6,660 nt of DNA from a bacterium (GTDB lineage: Bacteria; Vulcanimicrobiota; Vulcanimicrobiia; Vulcanimicrobiales; SCRA01), in NCBI GenBank assembly GCA_028869325.1, contig JAGWST010000071.1, positions 1 to 6,660 on the forward strand, given 5' to 3'. The position numbers were made by a program, and so were the translations under genes. Below the pieces are notes generated by a model. That model was not told the origin of the DNA. It searched no databases and was given only the letters and a program-made list of their open reading frames with translations. This document shows, one piece after another, positions 1 to 4,029 of this stretch (position 1 is the stretch's first letter; every line of letters starts with the position of its first letter).

Positions 1-516
1 CGTGCCAAAGTACTTCTTGACGATCTCCGGGTGCTCTCGCACCGCGGTGTCCATGTCACAGAAGATGACGCCGAGCTTGTCGAGGTCCTTGCGAATGCTG
101 TGGTAGACGACCTCCGAGTCGTACTGCGCCGAGACGCCGGCTAGGAACTTGCGCTCCGCCTCCGGGATGCCCAGGCGATCGAAGGTGCGCTTTACGTCGG
201 CCGGAACGTCTTCCCACGACTCCGCATTGGCGGCGTCGCTCGCCCGCACGTAATACTGAATCCCCTCGAAGTCGATCTCGCCGAGGGCTTCCTGATCGCC
301 CCATGCCGGCATCGGCTTGCTGACGAAGATGTCGTACGCGCGCAAGCGGAAGTCGGTCATCCAGCCGGGTTCGCCCTTCATCTCGGAGATCTGCGCGACG
401 ATCTCCCGCGTCAGCCCCTTGCCCGTGCTGAACGCCGGCTTGCCCTCGTCGTGGAACCCGTAGCGGTAGTCTTCGAAGAGCTCGTTCGGCTGCGTCTTAG
501 TGAGTTCGGTCGCCAT
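1..516 (-). CDS. sufB: Fe-S cluster assembly scaffold protein SufB, N-terminal part (3' end beyond left edge)
   Basis: SufB is the core of the cytoplasmic SufBCD scaffold, where Fe-S clusters are built before transfer to apoproteins. Only the first 172 residues are in the window; family members are usually about 465-480 residues, so the catalytic beta-helix core lies beyond the left edge. The visible part matches the conserved SufB N-terminus: YGFHDEGKPAFSTGKGLTRE (residues 19-38), ISEMKGEPGWM (43-53), FRLRAYDIF (56-64), KPMPAWG (67-73), GIPEAERKFLAGVSAQYDSE (116-135) and VYHSIRKDL (137-145), ending at KKYFGT. The reading frame is open and unbroken. Two ATGs lie in tandem (519 and 516). I chose 516 because the purine-rich AGAAGAAGG ends four bases before it but only one base before the other. 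The gene starts 107 bases after the yggT stop and has a structured leader, so it may have its own promoter. sufC and sufD are not in the window and would be expected to the left. The family call is very secure. Confidence 0.96.
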   Translation of the reverse strand, partial: MATELTKTQPNELFEDYRYGFHDEGKPAFSTGKGLTREIVAQISEMKGEPGWMTDFRLRAYDIFVSKPMPAWGDQEALGEIDFEGIQYYVRASDAANAESWEDVPADVKRTFDRLGIPEAERKFLAGVSAQYDSEVVYHSIRKDLDKLGVIFCDMDTAVREHPEIVKKYFGT

Positions 517-520
517 CATG

Positions 521-529
521 CCTTCTTCT
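521..529 (-). promoter_or_regulatory. sufB ribosome binding site
   Basis: On the minus strand AGAAGAAGG is followed by CATGATGGCG. Its GAAGG core ends four bases before the second ATG and only one before the first, which favours the start at 516 and MATELTK as the N-terminus. Confidence 0.55.
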
Positions 530-531
530 GG

Positions 532-550
532 CTCCCGGGCCCTCCGGGAG
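532..550 (-). promoter_or_regulatory. Leader hairpin just upstream of the sufB ribosome binding site
   Basis: Seven perfect, mostly G:C pairs, CTCCCGG and CCGGGAG, enclose a five-base loop. In the minus-strand transcript the structure ends two bases before the AGAAGAAGG element. Its 5' arm shares three bases (548-550) with the 3' arm of the neighbouring 30-bp inverted repeat, so the two hairpins compete at that junction. No T-run follows, so it is not an intrinsic terminator. A role in sufB translation or mRNA stability is inference only. Confidence 0.4.
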
Positions 551-577
551 AATGTAAAGCCTCTTCTTTACTTTCTC
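548..577 (-). promoter_or_regulatory. 30-bp imperfect inverted repeat in the sufB leader, candidate operator overlapping a weak promoter
   Basis: On the minus strand the arms GAGAAAGTAAAG and CTTTACATTCTC are complementary at 11 of 12 positions, with the spacer AAGAGG between them. The segment is visibly more A+T-rich than its surroundings, which suits a promoter or operator. A weak sigma-70-like promoter can be drawn across it: -35 GTGAGA (579-574), 17-base spacing, -10 TACATT (556-551), each matching consensus at four of six positions. This would start transcription near 544 and let a dimeric regulator bound to the dyad block it. Iron- or Fe-S-sensing repressors commonly control suf operons, but I do not recognise this arm sequence as a named regulator's site. 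It could instead act as an RNA hairpin if transcription begins further upstream. Confidence 0.45.
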
Positions 578-622
578 ACATCCCCCTGCCGGAGGCAAGC
601 TGGGCGAGCGACTCGGGCCTCT

Positions 623-883
623 TCAGAAGCAGGCGGTCGTCAGGAGCCGGCGCGCGATGAACTGAACCAGGATGAAGACGACCAGAAAGGAGAGGTCCAG
701 ACCGCCGAGCGAGGGGATGATGCGCCGAACGGGGGCCAGGACCGGCTCGATGATCGAGCCCAGCGCATCGCTCCAGCGGCCGCGCAGCTGGGGCACCCAC
801 GAGACCAGCGCGTAGACGAGCATGGCGTAGCTGTAGAGGACCAGGACCTTACCGACGACCGGCCAGAGGCTGCAAAGGCTCAC
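623..883 (-). CDS. yggT: YggT family integral membrane protein
   Basis: This 86-residue protein belongs to the YggT/YlmG family. The N-terminal hydrophobic helix spans about residues 8-30 (VVGKVLVLYSYAMLVYALVSW). It is followed by the family signature region SWVPQLRG (28-35), IIEPVLAPVRRIIPSLGGLDLS (44-65), and a second membrane helix (about 64-78). Single-copy two-helix forms of roughly 80-100 residues are common; E. coli YggT is a tandem duplication. The molecular function is unsettled: relatives have been linked to nucleoid and division-related phenotypes in chloroplasts and bacteria and to osmotic tolerance in E. coli. The start is GTG (883-881), overlapping the peptidase TGA in a GTGA, so translation is probably coupled to the upstream gene; no strong independent Shine-Dalgarno is visible. 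The short tail RRLLTTACF carries a cysteine near its end. The family call is strong, the biological role open. Confidence 0.92.
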   Translation of the reverse strand: MSLCSLWPVVGKVLVLYSYAMLVYALVSWVPQLRGRWSDALGSIIEPVLAPVRRIIPSLGGLDLSFLVVFILVQFIARRLLTTACF

Positions 884-1794
884 TTGATGCTCGCGATCAC
901 GTCTTGCGGCACGCCGTGCAGGAACGGGGCGGGATCGAGTGCGCGCCCGTCGAGCATCAGCTGGTAGTGCAGGTGCGGCCCGGTGGCAAATCCGGTGGCG
1001 CCGACCAGGCCGATCTCCTTACCACGGGTCACCGGCTCACCTGCGTGGACGAGGGTCCGCGAGAGATGTGCATACCACGTATGGTAGCCGTTGCCGTGGT
1101 CGATGTCGACCTTGATGCCATAGCCGCCGTCCCAGCCGGCGGAGGCGACGATGCCGTTTGCCGCCGCTACCACGGGACTCCCGTAGTCGGCCGCGATGTC
1201 GACCCCGTCGTGGAACTCACGATCGGGGTAGGAGCGATAGCCGAACGGCGAGTCGATGGGTCCCTGTGCAGGCATGATCGAGGGAATCGCCGCCAGTGCA
1301 CGTGCGCGCGCCGCCTCCTCGGCCCTGCGCTGCGCCATCATCCGCGCCGTCTGCGCCTGGAGCCGGCTCTCGTCGTCGCCGACGCTGCGGGCCAACTCGG
1401 CCAGCGAGGCCAGGCGCATCTGGGTGGTCTCGGAGCCGCCGCGATAGGCCAGCTCGTGCAGCCCGCTCCGGCTGCGGCTTTGCGCGACGGGCGCGGAGGG
1501 CCGCGCCTCCGGCTTGAGGCCGATCATCGCGCGAATCGTGACGTTCTGCCGCTGGATGTGGCGAAACTTGGCATCCAGGGCCCGCGCCTGACGGTCGACG
1601 ACGGCCAATTGGCGGCGCTGCTCCTCGGCGATCGCGCGCAGGTGGTGTACGTCCCAGAGCGTGCCGGCCACGACCAGGACGACCAAGCCGCAGAGGCTCG
1701 CCGCACCGAGATAGAGGTGTCGGCGGGCGAGCTCCAGCCGGTACACGGCATAGCCGCGCGGCGGGATCACTTTAACGAGAAACCGATCGCTCAA
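880..1794 (-). CDS. M23 family zinc metallopeptidase, membrane-anchored with coiled-coil stalk
   Basis: Probable cell-wall endopeptidase cutting peptidoglycan cross-links, acting outside the inner membrane. Of 304 residues, about 1-28 are a basic cytoplasmic stretch (PPRGYAVYRLELARR) and 29-46 form one transmembrane helix. Residues about 48-90 and 125-170 are charged heptad-like coiled coil, and 178-290 are the LytM/M23 domain. The zinc and catalytic residues are all present: H195 and D199 in HDGVD, H243 in WYAHLS, and H274/H276 in GPHLHY, so it looks catalytically competent. Coiled coil before LytM recalls EnvC-like division factors, but those are usually degenerate, whereas this one is intact. 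The start is uncertain: the first available codon is TTG at 1794, twelve codons after an in-frame TGA, with no clear Shine-Dalgarno; GTG at codon 9 is the alternative. The gene follows the SRP RNA by 66 bases and overlaps yggT by four, suggesting a two-gene envelope unit. Confidence 0.93.
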   Translation of the reverse strand: MSDRFLVKVIPPRGYAVYRLELARRHLYLGAASLCGLVVLVVAGTLWDVHHLRAIAEEQRRQLAVVDRQARALDAKFRHIQRQNVTIRAMIGLKPEARPSAPVAQSRSRSGLHELAYRGGSETTQMRLASLAELARSVGDDESRLQAQTARMMAQRRAEEAARARALAAIPSIMPAQGPIDSPFGYRSYPDREFHDGVDIAADYGSPVVAAANGIVASAGWDGGYGIKVDIDHGNGYHTWYAHLSRTLVHAGEPVTRGKEIGLVGATGFATGPHLHYQLMLDGRALDPAPFLHGVPQDVIASIK

Positions 1795-1860
1795 GGCGCT
1801 GACCGGGTTCGCCTGAGCGGCGGCTCATCCTGCCCGCCAAGACGAGGAGCCGGCACGGCG

Positions 1861-1970
1861 GCCACGCGGCCAGGCAATCCGCGGCACACGGGTGAGTTCG
1901 CTTACCGTTGCTTCCTTCCGGACCTGGCGGGGTTCACGACCGCTCGTTGCGCGGGACCCGGCCGCGTGGC
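1861..1970 (-). ncRNA. ffs: Small bacterial signal recognition particle RNA (4.5S type)
   Basis: This is the RNA of the signal recognition particle, which binds Ffh and targets nascent inner-membrane and secreted proteins. The diagnostic domain IV is exact: CAGGTCCGGAAGGAAGCAA on the minus strand (about 1926-1908), containing the GGAA tetraloop at 1919-1916 and the asymmetric loop bound by the Ffh M domain. The ends were placed from a perfect 11-bp terminal stem: GCCACGCGGCC at the 5' end (1970-1960) pairs with GGCCGCGTGGC at the 3' end (1871-1861). The tetraloop is centred within two bases of the midpoint, as expected for one long hairpin. The length of about 110 nt is that of the short form lacking an Alu domain. 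Mature ends may differ by a few bases. No U-rich intrinsic terminator follows, so the 3' end may be made by processing or Rho-dependent termination. Confidence 0.95.
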
Positions 1971-1977
1971 TCAACCT

Positions 1978-1986
1978 ATCGTAGCA
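1978..1986 (-). promoter_or_regulatory. ffs: Putative extended -10 promoter element of ffs
   Basis: Minus-strand TGC followed by TACGAT lies seven bases before the predicted 5' end of the SRP RNA at 1970, which is the right distance for a -10 box. The TGn extension could make up for the absence of a good -35: the hexamer 17 bases upstream is GAACGG. TACGAT matches TATAAT at four of six positions. The call rests mainly on spacing and remains tentative. Confidence 0.4.
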
Positions 1987-2057
1987 GAGGCGTGCAAGCA
2001 CCGTTCTCCCAAGCCGGGCCGGCAGGCGTCTGCCAACTTACGAAAACTTTACGCTCG

Positions 2058-2074
2058 CCCGCCGCGAGGGCGGG
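2058..2074. other. Small G+C-rich hairpin between ffs and the EAL gene
   Basis: CCCGCC and GGCGGG (six perfect pairs, five-base loop) sit in the 1971-2183 spacer. On the minus strand, TTTT follows only after about a dozen bases, which is poor for an intrinsic terminator of the upstream c-di-GMP gene. Nearby are another five-pair hairpin at 2021-2034 (GGCAG/CTGCC) and a GCCGG-G-CCGGC palindrome at 2013-2023. Hairpins this small are common by chance at such G+C content. I see no small ORF in the spacer worth calling. Confidence 0.3.
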
Positions 2075-2108
2075 AGGAGGGGAACTCCCCCCGCAGAATA
2101 TCCGGCGC

Positions 2109-2172
2109 GAAGCGATCGTTGTGCGCAATCTCTTGCGCCCACACCCGGCAACGATCGCTTCCTTATTTTTTT
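2109..2172 (+). terminator. Strong intrinsic-terminator-like hairpin plus T-tract, oriented for the plus strand
   Basis: A perfect 13-bp inverted repeat, GAAGCGATCGTTG (2109-2121) and CAACGATCGCTTC (2149-2161), encloses a second hairpin, GCGCAA/TTGCGC (2123-2128, 2133-2138). It is followed by CTTA and then seven T on the plus strand (2166-2172). Stem plus U-tract is the Rho-independent terminator design, but it works only for transcription running left to right, and no plus-strand gene is supported upstream. On the minus strand it begins 22 bases after the EAL-gene stop with an A-tract in front and no T-run behind, so there it could serve as a 3' stabilising hairpin but not a canonical terminator. 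The minus RNA can also extend the stem: CCGG-AU-CGC on the 5' side pairs with GCGCCGG, leaving the A-rich tract looped out. Confidence 0.6.
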
Positions 2173-2183
2173 CCGCGATCCGG

Positions 2184-3878
2184 CTACTTGGCGGCCTCCG
2201 CGAAGCGCGCAAAATCTTCGCTGCTGAGCGGCGGCGCGTAGAGGTAACCCTGGACCTCGTGACAGCCGGCCTCGCGAATGAACGCCGCGTGCTCCTCGGT
2301 TTCCACGCCTTCCGCAACGACGCGCAGCTCCATCTCGCGCGCCATCGTAATGATGCCGCGCACGATGGCGGCGTCGATCACGTTGCTGATGCTGCCTTGC
2401 ACAAACGCCTTGTCGATCTTGACTTGATTGACGGGCAGGTGCTTGAGATACGACAGCGAGGCATGGCCCATTCCAAAATCGTCGATTGCGAGATCGACGC
2501 CGGCGTTGCGAAGCCCGCGCAGCGAGCTGGTGTCCTGCTCCGCCAGCCGCACGGCCACCGACTCGGTGATCTCGAGCGTCAGCGCCCGCGCATCCAAGTG
2601 CGCGACGCTGAGCACCCACGTCACCAGATCTGCAAAGCGCTCCTCGCGCAGCTGACGCGCAGAGACGTTAACCGCCAAACGCAGATCGCCCAAGCCCGCG
2701 CGCCGCCACGCGGTGACCTGCTCGCACGCGGTGCGCAGTACCCAGGCGCCGATCGAGAGGATCGTTCCCGTCTCCTCGCTGACCTCCAAGAACTCGTCCG
2801 GCATCAACAACCCATGCTCAGGGTGGCGCCAGCGCACCAGCGCCTCGCACCCGATCAAACGGTGGTCTTCCACGCCGATCAACGGTTGATAGAAGAGCTC
2901 GAGCTCGCCATTGCTGACGGCGTTGCGGAGGCCCGCGTCGAGCGAGAGGCGCCCGAACTTGCGCCCCGAGAGCGCGCCGAAGAAAGCGTGGCAATCGCCC
3001 TCGCCGCGCTTGGCCTGGTGCATCGCTGCCACCGCCCCGTCCACGAGGCGGCTCACGTGGCGCCCGTCGACGGGATAGAGCGCGATGCCGACGCTCGCCG
3101 TCGAGAAGATCTCCTTGCCATCAACCGTCACCGGCGCGGAGATCGCGCCGCGCACGTCGTGCGCGAGCATCAGCGCCTCGTCGACGCCTTCGCGCACCCA
3201 TGCGAAGGCGATGAACTCATCGCCGTCTCCGCGGCCCAGCTCGCCCCGGCCGGAGAAGATCTGACTCAGACGCGTCGCCTGGTCAACCAGAACGGCGTCT
3301 CCGACGCCGCGCCCCAACTCGTCGTTTACCAGCGCGAAGCGGTCGAGGTCCACAACGAAGACCGCGAGGTGCAGGCTCTCGCGCTCCGCGCGCGCCAGAG
3401 CGCGCTCGAGCAGCTGCAGATAGGCGGGTCGGACGGGGAGACCGGTCAGCGCGTCGCGCGGTGAGAGATCGCGCAGGCGGTCGGGTGCTGCGGCGCGGCG
3501 GCCGCGCAGCTCGCGCCCGACCAGCAGCGTCTCTCCGGCCCCCGCAACGGCTGCAACTCCGAAGGCCTCGAAGCGCCGCCAATGGCCGTGGGCGTCGCGG
3601 ATGCGCAACTCCAACGAGACGGAGCCGCCGCGGCGCTGCAGGCGCTCCAAGCCGCCATCCACGAGCGCTGCATCCTTGGGGTGGACGAAGGCACCGAGCG
3701 GCTGCCCCAACATCTGGTCGGGGCTGTAGCCCAGACGCTTGGCGGCATCCGCGGGACAGAGCAGCACGCGGCCGTCACGCCCCAAGCGCACGCGCAGATC
3801 GAAGGCCTCGTCGACGATCTGCCGGTAGAGGCGATGCTCACCATCGCCATCGATCGGATTACGTTGGGGCGCCGTCAT
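2184..3878 (-). CDS. PAS-GGDEF-EAL cyclic-di-GMP signalling protein, probable phosphodiesterase
   Basis: This 564-residue protein has no membrane segment, so it is likely cytoplasmic. Domains: PAS (about 14-125), degenerate GGDEF (about 135-302) and EAL (about 310-560). The EAL catalytic set appears complete: E345 in EALVRW, N404 in NVSARQL, E436 in LEITES, D466-D467 in DDFG, K487 in KID, E523 in AEGVET and Q543 in QGY, predicting hydrolysis of c-di-GMP to pGpG. The GGDEF half is altered: the signature reads DGDEF (218-222); the Lys after the Phe of the DxDxFK motif is Ala182; the Arg of the AKxxGR motif is not at the expected place (AKRGEGD, 289-295); and no RxxD inhibitory site precedes the motif. 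It is therefore more likely a GTP-binding regulatory domain than a cyclase. The PAS domain presumably senses a small ligand or redox signal, with no identifiable cofactor motif. ATG 3878 is the first usable start after an in-frame TAG, but its Shine-Dalgarno is weak and distant (GGAG, 14 bases away). Confidence 0.95.
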   Translation of the reverse strand: MTAPQRNPIDGDGEHRLYRQIVDEAFDLRVRLGRDGRVLLCPADAAKRLGYSPDQMLGQPLGAFVHPKDAALVDGGLERLQRRGGSVSLELRIRDAHGHWRRFEAFGVAAVAGAGETLLVGRELRGRRAAAPDRLRDLSPRDALTGLPVRPAYLQLLERALARAERESLHLAVFVVDLDRFALVNDELGRGVGDAVLVDQATRLSQIFSGRGELGRGDGDEFIAFAWVREGVDEALMLAHDVRGAISAPVTVDGKEIFSTASVGIALYPVDGRHVSRLVDGAVAAMHQAKRGEGDCHAFFGALSGRKFGRLSLDAGLRNAVSNGELELFYQPLIGVEDHRLIGCEALVRWRHPEHGLLMPDEFLEVSEETGTILSIGAWVLRTACEQVTAWRRAGLGDLRLAVNVSARQLREERFADLVTWVLSVAHLDARALTLEITESVAVRLAEQDTSSLRGLRNAGVDLAIDDFGMGHASLSYLKHLPVNQVKIDKAFVQGSISNVIDAAIVRGIITMAREMELRVVAEGVETEEHAAFIREAGCHEVQGYLYAPPLSSEDFARFAEAAK

Positions 3879-3919
3879 CCGAAAACACGCGTCTCCGCAG
3901 CGTTGCTATGTCTCAACAC

Positions 3920-3945
3920 CGACTCTCCCGGAGTCGTACGCGACT
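3920..3945 (-). promoter_or_regulatory. Three-part inverted repeat in the leader of the PAS-GGDEF-EAL gene
   Basis: Read on the minus strand, AGTCG (3936-3932 is the third arm; 3945-3941 the first) is followed by CGTA, then CGACTC with loop CGGGA and then GAGTCG. The middle CGACT can pair with the first arm (5 bp, four-base loop) or, extended to CGACTC, with the last (6 bp, five-base loop), but not both. It lies 42 bases before the ATG. The 3879-4029 spacer holds no ORF of note, no recognisable c-di-GMP riboswitch and no T-run that would mark a sucA terminator. An operator or a two-state leader is possible; chance is also possible for arms this short. Confidence 0.3.
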
Positions 3946-4029
3946 TGGGGAGGAGATGCCTGCCTTGCCTCTCAAGCCTTACGCGCGCCCGTCCCGGCCC
4001 GCCCCCAACAGCCCGGCGATCCCGGCCGC

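Noticed and set aside
2109..2161. HIP1-like or REP-type dispersed repeat based on the CGATCG-containing arms
   Set aside because: The arms contain GCGATCGT rather than the HIP1 octamer GCGATCGC, and I saw no second copy of the 13-bp arm in the window.
904..2241. Long plus-strand open frame (445 codons) over the M23 gene and ffs
   Set aside because: It is antisense to a well-supported peptidase and crosses the SRP RNA; the translation is low-complexity and Arg/Gly/Ala-rich with no recognisable domain, as expected for shadow frames at high G+C.
1908..3464. Plus-strand open frame of 518 codons starting inside ffs and crossing the EAL/GGDEF gene
   Set aside because: It is the complement of conserved EAL and GGDEF codons, begins within the SRP RNA, runs through the 2109-2172 hairpin and shows no domain.
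3879..4029. c-di-GMP riboswitch before the PAS-GGDEF-EAL gene
   Set aside because: I could not find the conserved GEMM aptamer core or its paired helices; only short local inverted repeats are present.
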